A stretch of DNA of 6,386 bases from Prevotellaceae bacterium (GCA_031267855.1 JAIRYH010000076.1:1-6386), one strand, 5' to 3'. Counted from the first letter of the stretch, positions 1 through 6,125 are shown. Notes: generated from the letters alone by a model not told the origin. Translations and numbers: made by a program.

Positions 1-32
1 GTGCCGCGACGCGCGTATGGGCGTTAGCCTAC

Positions 33-46
33 TTTCAACTTACAAC
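33..46. repeat. Two 7-bp units, outlying copies of the TTTCAAC repeat
   Basis: TTTCAAC at 33-39 is followed directly by TTACAAC at 40-46. They match the unit that is tandemly repeated at 107-134 but are separated from it by about 60 bases and are not in the same 7-base register (offset 74). They look like an isolated or decayed part of the same repeat family. On its own such a short run could be chance; the nearby array makes a relation likely. Confidence 0.45.
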
Positions 47-71
47 AAAAACGCCTTTTTGCGATTCGCGC

Positions 72-138
72 AACTCATAACTCATAATTCATAACTCATA
101 ACTACCTTTCAACTTTCAACTCTCAACTTTCAACTTCA
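72..138. repeat. Continuous 7-bp-period array, AACTCAT units passing into TTTCAAC units
   Basis: Read from 72 in steps of seven: AACTCAT, AACTCAT, AATTCAT, AACTCAT, AACTACC, TTTCAAC, TTTCAAC, TCTCAAC, TTTCAAC, then TTCA. The 7-base register is unbroken for about nine and a half units although the unit sequence changes in the middle through the hybrid AACTACC at 100-106. The array is AT-rich, lies wholly upstream of mqnE and has no coding sense in any frame. Its role is unknown: candidates are a protein-binding array, a spacer, or a slippage-generated simple repeat. Confidence 0.85.
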
Positions 139-148
139 TGCGCCAGCC

Positions 149-176
149 AAATCCGTAAATCCGTAAATCTGTAAAT
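149..176. repeat. 8-bp tandem repeat AAATCCGT, three and a half copies
   Basis: AAATCCGT at 149-156 and 157-164, AAATCTGT at 165-172, and AAAT at 173-176. The period is eight, unlike the seven-base arrays just upstream. The last partial copy ends about seven bases before the promoter box at 183-190, so the repeat occupies the place where a -33 element would be expected. It could therefore affect transcription of mqnE, but no direct evidence for this is visible. Confidence 0.8.
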
Positions 177-182
177 TTTCAT

Positions 183-190
183 TACTTTTG
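183..190 (+). promoter_or_regulatory. Bacteroidota-type -7 promoter box TACTTTTG before mqnE
   Basis: TACTTTTG matches the TAnnTTTG -7 consensus of the Bacteroidota primary sigma factor exactly. I see no clear TTTG -33 element at the usual distance; that position is filled by the AAATCCGT repeat. The box ends at 190 and the mqnE ATG is at 195, so transcription should begin at or within a few bases of the start codon, giving a leaderless or nearly leaderless message. A TAnnTTTG match is short and may occur by chance, but its position is convincing. Confidence 0.6.
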
Positions 191-194
191 CACG

Positions 195-1307
195 ATGATT
201 TCTCAACTCGTAAATAATATTACAGACCGCCGCCTGCGCACGGCCGCGGAAAAAGCGCTGCACGGCGAACGCCTGTCGGCGGCAGACGGGCTTGCTTTCT
301 ATGAATGTGAAAACCTGCTGCTGCTTTCCCTGCTGGCTACGCACCGGCGCAGGGAAATAAACGGCGATAAGGTTTTTTACAACCGCAATTTCCATATCGA
401 GCCTGCCAACATTTGCGTCAATCACTGCGTATTTTGTTCCTATCGCCGGCAGGCGGGAGAAGCCGGCAGCTGGGAATATTCGATAGATGATATCCGGGAA
501 CGCTGCCGGCCCTACGCAGGGCAGCCGATTACCGAAGTACACATTGTCGGCGGCGTGCATCCGGATCGCGATATTTATTTTTATGCGTCCCTGCTTGCCG
601 CCGTGAAACAGGCATTGCCGCAGGCAACCATTAAAGCCTTTACGGCGGTTGAAATAGATTACATGGCGCAAAAAGCCGGGCTGTCGCATGAGGAAAGCCT
701 GGCGCTGTTAAGGGAAAACGGCCTGGAGGCAATGCCCGGCGGCGGTGCGGAGATTTTTGACGAAACCGTCCGCCGGCAGCTTTGCCCGGACAAGACCGGC
801 TCGCAGGCGTGGCTGCGCATACATGAAACGGCGCATCGCCTGGGCATCCGAACCAATGCCACCATGCTTTTCGGGCATGTCGAAAAGCCGGCGCACCGCG
901 TCGACCACCTGCTCCGGCTGCGCGAACTGCAGGATAAAACAGGCGGTTTCGACGCCTTCATCCCCCTGAAGTATAAATCGCAGAATAACCGGCTGGGCGT
1001 TGCCGGCGAAGTTTCGACGGAAGAAGTGCTGCGCAGTGTGGCCGTGTGCCGCCTGATGCTTGACAACATCCCGCACCTCAAAGCCTACTGGCCCATGCTG
1101 GGCAAAGCGGTGATGCAGCTGGCCCTGCTTTTCGGCGCCGACGATATCGACGGCACCATTGATGATTCTACCAGAATCTACAGCATGGCCGGCGCCGCCG
1201 AACAGCACCCCGCCCTCACGGTCGAAGAACTGGAAAGCTATGTAGCCGCTGCGGGTTACCGCGCAGTGGAACGAAATACCTTTTACGAACAAATAAAAAA
1301 ATCTTAA
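195..1307 (+). CDS. mqnE: Aminofutalosine synthase MqnE (radical SAM)
   Basis: A 370-residue cytoplasmic radical SAM enzyme that joins 3-[(1-carboxyvinyl)oxy]benzoate to S-adenosylmethionine to give aminofutalosine, the second step of the futalosine route to menaquinone. The [4Fe-4S] motif CxxxCxxC is at C74, C78 and C81 (ICVNHCVFC), preceded by the typical NRNFHIEPAN stretch. Further family marks are EVHIVGGVHPD (114-124), MPGGGAEIF (180-188) and the C-terminal GADDIDGTI...MAGA block (314-334). The GGGAEIF and HIVGG segments favour MqnE over its relatives MqnC and CofH/CofG. Length is normal for the family. The ATG at 195 keeps the usual short helical N-terminus, and no other start lies nearby. 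It heads the + strand run: only three bases separate its stop from the next ATG. None of the other menaquinone genes is in this window. Confidence 0.93.
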   Translation: MISQLVNNITDRRLRTAAEKALHGERLSAADGLAFYECENLLLLSLLATHRRREINGDKVFYNRNFHIEPANICVNHCVFCSYRRQAGEAGSWEYSIDDIRERCRPYAGQPITEVHIVGGVHPDRDIYFYASLLAAVKQALPQATIKAFTAVEIDYMAQKAGLSHEESLALLRENGLEAMPGGGAEIFDETVRRQLCPDKTGSQAWLRIHETAHRLGIRTNATMLFGHVEKPAHRVDHLLRLRELQDKTGGFDAFIPLKYKSQNNRLGVAGEVSTEEVLRSVAVCRLMLDNIPHLKAYWPMLGKAVMQLALLFGADDIDGTIDDSTRIYSMAGAAEQHPALTVEELESYVAAAGYRAVERNTFYEQIKKS

Positions 1308-1310
1308 ATT

Positions 1311-2546
1311 ATGATGAAAAATAAACTGTCCTTTTTCCTTAAACCCGACCTGCTGTTATCCGTTGTGCTTTGCCTGTATGCCGCATCATTATATTTTGCC
1401 AATACGGTCATCACTTATGCCACGGTGCTTCTCGTAGCGTCGGGGCTTGCTTTCATAATCCGCAGCGTGCGCAGCGGCAGGCAAAAATTATCGCCGCCCC
1501 ATCCGGCGGTTTACTGCTGGCTGGCGGTTTATCTCGTGCGCGTCGCATGGCTGCCCCTCAGCAGCGACCTTCAAAACGGGCTGCGCTGGCTGGACACCTG
1601 TTTGCCGTTTATCCTTTTCCCCCTGCTGTTCCAGTACCTCCCGCTGAGCGAACGCGTGCTGAAGACCGTACTGGCTTTTTTCGTGCACTTCACCCTGCTC
1701 TTTTGCGCCGTATCGCTGCTTACCGTGGCATACCTCAGCATCACCGTTCCGATAGACATAAAAGAATGGCTGCTGCATCCGAAAAGCTATCTTTTCGCCT
1801 ACGTGTGGACAAACTACGACCATCCCTCATTCCTTTGCGTTGTATACCTGCTGGCGCTTCCCGCCGGCCTTTACCTGAAGCGGAAATACCGCGCCGTCTC
1901 TACCGCGGAAATCATTGCCCTCATCGTGGTGGAGACCGCGCTGCTGGCTTTTACCGGAGCGCGTGTCGGGTTCATTATTTTACCCCTGCTGCTTTTAGTA
2001 ATGTTCCTGTACCGTATTTCGGTAAAAAGAAAAATCATTGCCGCCGGTTCGCTTGCCGTCCTTGCCGGCGCCATCGTCATTGGCCTGACGTGCCTGGAGA
2101 ATCAATTTACCGACCGGTTTGAAGACCCCGCCCGCATGCAGCTATGGAAAACCGCGATGGCCTCCATCAGGGAAAAACCCCTGCTGGGCACGGGCACCGG
2201 CGGCATGAAAGCCGTGATGACTTCCCCTGAACTGGCCGCGGAACTGGGCTATCCGGAAGCCATGCCCTTTTCCTATCCCCACAACCAGTACCTCGGCGAA
2301 GTGATGCACTTCGGCTGTATCGGCGCGGCGGCGCTGTTCGGCACGCTGCTTTACCTGCTCATCCTGTCGCTCCGCAGGAAAGACTTCCTGCTGCAATCCC
2401 TGCTCTTAATATTATTCGTCTTCATGTTTACGGAAATGCCGTTCGATTCGCACAAGGCCATCAATCTGTCCCTCTTCTTTATCTCACTGTGCATTGTTAC
2501 CCTCCCCCTGCGGACGGATACCGCGCCCAAAAATGCAACGCCATGA
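1311..2546 (+). CDS. O-antigen ligase/polymerase family membrane protein (WaaL/Wzy-like)
   Basis: A 411-residue polytopic membrane protein with roughly ten to twelve hydrophobic segments and a large external loop at about 262-335. Features of the O-antigen ligase family (Wzy_C, PF04932) are GARVG (216-220; the Arg matches the conserved arginine after a transmembrane helix), W279 followed by a REKPLLGTGTGG stretch (287-298), and PHNQYL with His324, the candidate catalytic histidine. Family members move polyprenyl-diphosphate-linked glycans to lipid A core or protein, or polymerise repeat units; sequence alone does not separate ligase from polymerase. It starts three bases after mqnE, with TAAATT just before ATG, so it probably shares the mqnE transcript; the alternative ATG at 1314 is the next codon. 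Its stop overlaps the next gene's ATG (ATGA at 2543-2546), so translation is probably coupled. Confidence 0.85.
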   Translation: MMKNKLSFFLKPDLLLSVVLCLYAASLYFANTVITYATVLLVASGLAFIIRSVRSGRQKLSPPHPAVYCWLAVYLVRVAWLPLSSDLQNGLRWLDTCLPFILFPLLFQYLPLSERVLKTVLAFFVHFTLLFCAVSLLTVAYLSITVPIDIKEWLLHPKSYLFAYVWTNYDHPSFLCVVYLLALPAGLYLKRKYRAVSTAEIIALIVVETALLAFTGARVGFIILPLLLLVMFLYRISVKRKIIAAGSLAVLAGAIVIGLTCLENQFTDRFEDPARMQLWKTAMASIREKPLLGTGTGGMKAVMTSPELAAELGYPEAMPFSYPHNQYLGEVMHFGCIGAAALFGTLLYLLILSLRRKDFLLQSLLLILFVFMFTEMPFDSHKAINLSLFFISLCIVTLPLRTDTAPKNATP

Positions 2547-3334
2547 TGCAAAAAATTTCGGCAATTATCATTACATTTAACGAAGAGCGGCAAATCGCGC
2601 GCTGCCTGCAATCGCTGGACGGCATTGCCGACGAGATTATCGTGGCGGATTCTTTCTCGACCGACCGGACGCGGGAAATTTGCCGGTCTTACAACGTGCG
2701 CTTCTTTGAACATGTTTTCAGCAGCTACAGCGAGCAAAAAAACCGGGCGATGGCTCAGGCCGCCCATCCTGCCGTCCTCAACCTCGATGCCGACGAAGTA
2801 CTGTCGGAAGAACTGCGTAAAAGCATCCTGGAAATAAAAAACAGCTGGCCGGCTGACGGCTACTTCTTCACGCGCACCACCTTTTTAGGCAGCCAACCCG
2901 TCCGGCACGGCAACTGGTATCCCGATTACAAGCTGCGGCTGTTCGACAAACGCAAAGGGCGGTTCGGGGGAATCAACCCGCACGAAAATGTGATTATGGA
3001 TGCCCGCGCAAAAACAAAGCGCATCAAAAGCACCATCCTGCATTATTCCTTTGAAACGCTCGACGACTTCTATTGCCAGTCCCGGCGCTTTGCCGCGCTT
3101 TCCGCCCAGGCGATGTTTGAACGGGGGATCACGGTAAGCCCGCTCATGCGGCTGCTGAAAACGGGCTGGATTTTCCTGCGGGGCTACATCGTAAAGGCGG
3201 GATTCCTCGACGGCAGGGCCGGCTTTACCATCAGCCGCGTCATCGCCGCTTCCACTTACCGCAAGTACCGGCAGCTGCGCCGGCTGCAGCAAAAGGCGAT
3301 ATTCGATGCTCGATGCTCGATGTTCGATGCTTGA
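2543..3334 (+). CDS. Family 2 glycosyltransferase, WaaE/KdtX-like
   Basis: A 263-residue GT-A fold sugar transferase. Motifs in order: IIITFNEE (8-15), the nucleotide-binding VADSFSTDRT (34-43), QKNRAM (65-70), the metal-binding LDADE (81-85), and NPHENV (145-150) with a likely catalytic Glu after His. This pattern resembles the WaaE group, which adds a hexose to the lipopolysaccharide inner core, and many related Bacteroidota enzymes; the donor and acceptor sugars cannot be read from the sequence. An open frame extends upstream to 2489, but the ATGA overlap with the preceding gene and the conserved N-terminus support 2543 (or 2546). No membrane segment is clear, though a hydrophobic/basic patch near 205-222 may bind the membrane. 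The last eleven or so residues (IFDARCSMFDA) are encoded by an intergenic-type 7-bp repeat and are probably not an original part of the enzyme. Confidence 0.88.
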   Translation: MMQKISAIIITFNEERQIARCLQSLDGIADEIIVADSFSTDRTREICRSYNVRFFEHVFSSYSEQKNRAMAQAAHPAVLNLDADEVLSEELRKSILEIKNSWPADGYFFTRTTFLGSQPVRHGNWYPDYKLRLFDKRKGRFGGINPHENVIMDARAKTKRIKSTILHYSFETLDDFYCQSRRFAALSAQAMFERGITVSPLMRLLKTGWIFLRGYIVKAGFLDGRAGFTISRVIAASTYRKYRQLRRLQQKAIFDARCSMFDA

Positions 3335-3371
3335 TAATCGATACTCGAATATCGAATATCGAGCATCGAGC
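3296..3371. repeat. 7-bp repeat array (TCGAnnn) forming a 27-position hairpin across a gene end
   Basis: From 3303 the units are TCGATGC, TCGATGC, TCGATGT, TCGATGC, TTGATAA, TCGATAC, TCGAATA, TCGAATA, TCGAGCA and TCGAG, preceded by GCGATAT at 3296-3302: over ten units in one register. The array is also an imperfect inverted repeat. Positions 3308-3334 pair with 3345-3371 with one mismatch and three G-T pairs, leaving a ten-base loop (3335-3344). The + strand glycosyltransferase stop codon (3332-3334) lies inside the stem. Because seven is not a multiple of three, gain or loss of a unit would change the frame of that protein's tail. The array may also act as, or add to, a transcription boundary between convergent operons. 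Confidence 0.88.
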
Positions 3372-3412
3372 CCCTTGCCGGACGTCCGGCAGGCCGCACG
3401 GGGGCAGTTTTT
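3370..3412 (+). terminator. Candidate rho-independent terminator with a 16-bp perfect palindrome
   Basis: The core is the perfect palindrome TGCCGGACGTCCGGCA at 3376-3391. Outside it GCCCC (3370-3374) can pair with GGGGC (3401-3405), with nine unpaired bases on the 3' side, followed by AG and TTTTT (3408-3412). Stem plus T-run suits termination of the + strand operon, although the T-run overlaps the stop codon of the convergent deacetylase gene. The - strand reading has no T-run after the stem, so a bidirectional role is less certain. The palindrome could also be a REP-like element or a protein-binding site. Confidence 0.5.
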
Positions 3413-4181
3413 ATAACATGAAGTATTGGTGCAGGCAGCCGAAAGGGAAGCGGTGTTTTTGCAGGTAAACAGTCAGCCGTTCCAGGCGGCTCAGCATGCC
3501 CTGCCCCGAATGACGGGTAATGTAGCGCGGCAGTCCGAACTTTTCTTTGGGGTGCAAATCCGTAAATTCCCAGGGGTGGAAATAGATGTTTAGATACTTG
3601 TCGCGCTCTGCCGCGGCGCGGCAAAGCGTTTGGTACAAACAAAACGGCAGGTTGTGCATCGCCAGCCAGAACAGCGGAATGCGCAGGCGCGGCGTTACCG
3701 AAGCGGGCAGCTGCAGCAGGCCGTCCTGCATAAACGGCAGGCGCGGGGCGCGGAAGTGATTATAGCGCCCGGGAATGAACGTCGGGTTCAGCGAAGCATT
3801 GTAGCGGTAGCCGGCAGCCCTGATTTCGGCGGCGTCAACCGGCATCATGCGCGCCATGCGGAAGCCCCGGACGGGTTGCCCGGTAACGGTTTCCAATATT
3901 TCTTTTGATGTTTTGAGATGTTCCGGTGAAAAAGCGGCATGATAGAATCCGTGGGAAGCGATCTCGTGTCCTTCCTGCGCCATGCGGCGGACAAGGGCAG
4001 GCTGCCGCTGCGCAAAATGCGCCGTGCAGAAAAACGTGGCAGGGACGCTGCATCGCGCCAGCACCGCCAGCACAGCCCGTGTTCCCTGTGCCGATACGGC
4101 TATCTGTTCCTCCGGCGGCAGCGGTTTGCCATATTCCAGGGGTGCGTCGAACTCTTCAATATCGAAACTCAGGAAAATCAT
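3411..4181 (-). CDS. Polysaccharide deacetylase family protein (NodB homology)
   Basis: A 256-residue carbohydrate esterase family 4 type protein, expected to remove an acyl group (acetyl or formyl) from a sugar amine using a metal ion. Visible motifs: SFDIEEFD (5-12) with the motif 1 acidic residues, GHEIASHGFYH (71-81) with metal ligands H77 and H81, RGFRMAR (105-111) as a divergent motif 3, and YFHPWEF (200-206) with the motif 5 His202. There is no signal peptide, which points to the cytoplasm rather than to secreted peptidoglycan or chitin deacetylation. The ATG at 4181 overlaps the upstream stop as ATGA; a TTG two codons earlier (4187) is less likely. It is the last gene of the - strand operon, behind two glycosyltransferases, suggesting a lipid-linked or nucleotide-linked sugar substrate, as for ArnD. 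The substrate is unknown. Confidence 0.85.
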   Translation of the reverse strand: MIFLSFDIEEFDAPLEYGKPLPPEEQIAVSAQGTRAVLAVLARCSVPATFFCTAHFAQRQPALVRRMAQEGHEIASHGFYHAAFSPEHLKTSKEILETVTGQPVRGFRMARMMPVDAAEIRAAGYRYNASLNPTFIPGRYNHFRAPRLPFMQDGLLQLPASVTPRLRIPLFWLAMHNLPFCLYQTLCRAAAERDKYLNIYFHPWEFTDLHPKEKFGLPRYITRHSGQGMLSRLERLTVYLQKHRFPFGCLHQYFML

Positions 4182-4888
4182 ACGCAACGGAATAAAATGC
4201 GCAGGAAGTTTTTTAATTCCTGCCGCAATATTTTTATGCCCATGTTGGAGAAGACGATGCCCGGCCTTGTTTCAATGGGCACTGTGCGCAATGAAATATC
4301 TTTGCGGCGGGAGGCTTTAAAGATAAATTCGGTATCAAACAGGAATTGCTCGGTTTTTGTTTGCAGAAACACTTCGCGTCCTTTGGCGTTAAATCCTTTC
4401 AGCCCGCCCTGCGTGTCGCAGGCGGGAATGCGCAGTAAATAGCGGTTGAGGCAGCGTGATATTTCCGACATCATTTTCCGTTTCACGGGAAGCTGTTCAT
4501 AGTAGCTGCTGCTGCGTTTGCCGGCCACCACGTCGGCCTGCTCCAGCAGCGCGTCAACGACGCTTTTGATGCTTTCCGGCTCAAATGGGAAATCGTAATC
4601 GGTGTATATGATATAAGGCGCGGTGCTCTGCCGGACGGCATGACGCAGGGCGTAGCCTTTTCCCCGGTTTTTTTCATAACCGATGATGCGCGCCGCGGGA
4701 AGGTCCCGGAGCAGCCGCTGCTGCGCTTCCGCACCAACATGGCGTTCCGAGCCGTCGTCGACAATAATCAGCCGGAATGTTACGCCGGCAAGCAGGGTCT
4801 GCAAGCGTTCAAAATACGTACGAACCGTTGTTGTCCAGCCGGGGGGCGGGTTATAGCAGGGGAGTATTAAGTCTATTACCGGTTTCAT
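4178..4888 (-). CDS. Family 2 glycosyltransferase, DPM1/ArnC-like (polyprenyl-phosphate sugar synthase type)
   Basis: A 236-residue GT-A fold enzyme. Motifs: LILPCYNP (7-14), IIVDDGS (41-47), NRGKGYALR (74-82), the metal-binding YTDYDFPF (95-102; D97 and D99), GKR (123-125) and DTQGGLKGF (158-166). The NRGKG and DTQ-G-KGF blocks are typical of the group that transfers a sugar from a nucleotide donor to dolichyl or undecaprenyl phosphate. No C-terminal membrane helices are present, as in DPM1 and unlike ArnC or GtrB, so it probably acts at the inner face of the membrane. Both ends overlap neighbours by ATGA (4885-4888 and 4178-4181), indicating strict co-translation with the GT87 protein and the deacetylase. 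A simple role as a polysaccharide glycosyltransferase is the main alternative. Confidence 0.87.
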   Translation of the reverse strand: MKPVIDLILPCYNPPPGWTTTVRTYFERLQTLLAGVTFRLIIVDDGSERHVGAEAQQRLLRDLPAARIIGYEKNRGKGYALRHAVRQSTAPYIIYTDYDFPFEPESIKSVVDALLEQADVVAGKRSSSYYEQLPVKRKMMSEISRCLNRYLLRIPACDTQGGLKGFNAKGREVFLQTKTEQFLFDTEFIFKASRRKDISLRTVPIETRPGIVFSNMGIKILRQELKNFLRILFRCV

Positions 4889-6054
4889 GTGTTTCTGTTT
4901 ACCGTATCAGGCAAAAAATTGTTGAAGCAAAGCCGGACGGTCAGCCACAGCCAGACGAGCACGCACGGCAGGGCTTTCAGGGAGTATGGAATAATCCATG
5001 CTTCGCGGAGGCTGCGCGGGAACAGGTCGGTGGGCGAAAAGCTGGAGAGCGCCAGCACAAGGATCAGGAGCAATACCGTCCATGCGCGGTAAGGACGCGG
5101 TTGCAGTACAAACCATACCGCCACGCCCACGAACGCAATAATGTAGGTGCTAGATTCGCTGCCGGTGCTGAACAGTACGACGAACAGCAGGACAGAAGCC
5201 AGGATCGTCAGGCGGAACGTCCGGCTGGCATATTGCCGCAGGCGGAAGAAGGGGATGGCAAACAGCGCCGCTCCGGCAGCAATGACGGGCAATGTGGTGG
5301 CGGCAGGCAGGTGAAAAATGCGTTGCAGCATGCCGATTAGCGAAATGTTTTGCATGATGGAGGCGCCGGCGTGCGTCGTGTTGGCGGCGTTTTTGGCTAT
5401 TATCTGCTGTATCCAGCCGGCATACTGGTCGAACAGGTATTCCGGCGACACAAACAGCAGGGGGAGCGCCAGCCACACCACCGTCCATCCGGCGCAGGCC
5501 AGGGCAAAGCGCAGTTTGTGCTTCGAGAAAAAGAAGAATGCCAGCCCCGCCGCGCCGTATAATTTGGTCAGCATCCCAAGCACAATTACCAGCGCCGCCC
5601 AGACGTCCTTTTCTTCTTCCATGAAAACAAACGCCAGCACAAGGAGGGCGGCAATGCCGATATTGAACTGCATGTTGAAGGCGGCAGTCATCATTTCGTG
5701 TATGCAAATCCAGTAAACCGCCGCCTTTTGCCACGCCGGGAACGGCAGCTTCCCGATTGCCCGGAACAGGAGCGCGGCAAGCGTTCCCAGCCATAAAGCA
5801 ATGCCCGGCCCGTCGGGCAAAAAGGCAAAAGGCGCCATCAGCATGCCGAATACCGGGCCATACAGCACGTGTTCCGATACGTAAACCGGCAGCTGGTGTA
5901 TCAGGTGTATGGAAATATTGGTATAGGTCACGTAATTTCCGTAGGATGCGGCGCCGTGCAGGTATTTCAGCAGCCCCGCCAGCACCGCCAGGCCAACCCA
6001 GACAAAAAAGATAAACCGGGTATTTCGAAAGAGAGGATGTTTAAAAAAGTTCAT
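4885..6054 (-). CDS. GT87-type (DUF2029) integral membrane glycosyltransferase
   Basis: A 389-residue GT-C fold protein with about ten or more hydrophobic segments (for example 13-31, 84-100, 131-146, 151-176, 183-202, 252-270, 282-297, 302-318, 325-338, 359-376). Features shared with Bacteroidota DUF2029 proteins are LYGPVFGMLMAPFAFLP (64-80), TKLYG (163-167), FSTGSESSTYIIAFVG (295-310) and the C-terminal SPTDLFP...YSLKALPC (340-364). The family includes mycobacterial PimE, which uses polyprenyl-phosphate-mannose on the outer face of the membrane. In PimE-like enzymes an Asp in the first external loop is catalytic; here that loop (about 33-65) has no Asp and its only acidic residue is Glu61. 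ATG 6054 is preceded by TAAATT and no Shine-Dalgarno motif. It is the first defensible gene of the - strand operon and overlaps the downstream GT2 gene by ATGA. Confidence 0.82.
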   Translation of the reverse strand: MNFFKHPLFRNTRFIFFVWVGLAVLAGLLKYLHGAASYGNYVTYTNISIHLIHQLPVYVSEHVLYGPVFGMLMAPFAFLPDGPGIALWLGTLAALLFRAIGKLPFPAWQKAAVYWICIHEMMTAAFNMQFNIGIAALLVLAFVFMEEEKDVWAALVIVLGMLTKLYGAAGLAFFFFSKHKLRFALACAGWTVVWLALPLLFVSPEYLFDQYAGWIQQIIAKNAANTTHAGASIMQNISLIGMLQRIFHLPAATTLPVIAAGAALFAIPFFRLRQYASRTFRLTILASVLLFVVLFSTGSESSTYIIAFVGVAVWFVLQPRPYRAWTVLLLILVLALSSFSPTDLFPRSLREAWIIPYSLKALPCVLVWLWLTVRLCFNNFLPDTVNRNT

Positions 6055-6109
6055 AATTTATCGGTATTAGATGTCGGCGGCGTCATGGCGTTCAAGCTTC
6101 GGGACGGTT

Positions 6110-6125
6110 TTCCCGCGTGCGGGAA
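6110..6125. other. Short perfect hairpin upstream of the GT87 gene
   Basis: TTCCCG (6110-6115), loop CGTG (6116-6119), CGGGAA (6120-6125): a perfect six-base-pair stem with a tetraloop, about 55 bases upstream of the GT87 start on the - strand. On the - strand it is followed by AACC, not a T-run, so it is not a standard terminator. It could be an element of the mRNA leader or a small operator; stems of this size also occur by chance in GC-rich DNA. Confidence 0.3.

Noticed and set aside
1..27. Possible C-terminal end of an upstream + strand gene (stop TAG at 25-27)
   Set aside because: Only eight codons are visible, all three + frames end within about 100 bases, and none is favoured.
46..61. 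CAAAAA-CGCC-TTTTTG inverted repeat as a terminator for an upstream gene
   Set aside because: The stem is almost entirely A-T pairs and no separate T-run follows, so it would be too weak to call.
72..176. CRISPR array
   Set aside because: The units are seven or eight bases and directly adjacent, without spacers of constant length, and there are no cas genes.
2489..2542. Upstream extension of the + strand glycosyltransferase frame by 18 codons
   Set aside because: The extension overlaps the ligase gene, shows no family similarity, and the ATGA overlap at 2543-2546 gives a normal family N-terminus.
3555..3567. CAAATCCGTAAAT, 13 bases identical to part of the AAATCCGT repeat at 148-160, inside the deacetylase gene
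   Set aside because: It encodes part of the conserved HPWEFTDL segment of the deacetylase, so coding constraint explains it; a chance match is the simplest reading.
3256..3642. 128-residue - strand open frame through the repeat array
   Set aside because: It is a shadow of two genes and the TCGAnnn array; its repetitive middle is translated repeat, with no known domain.
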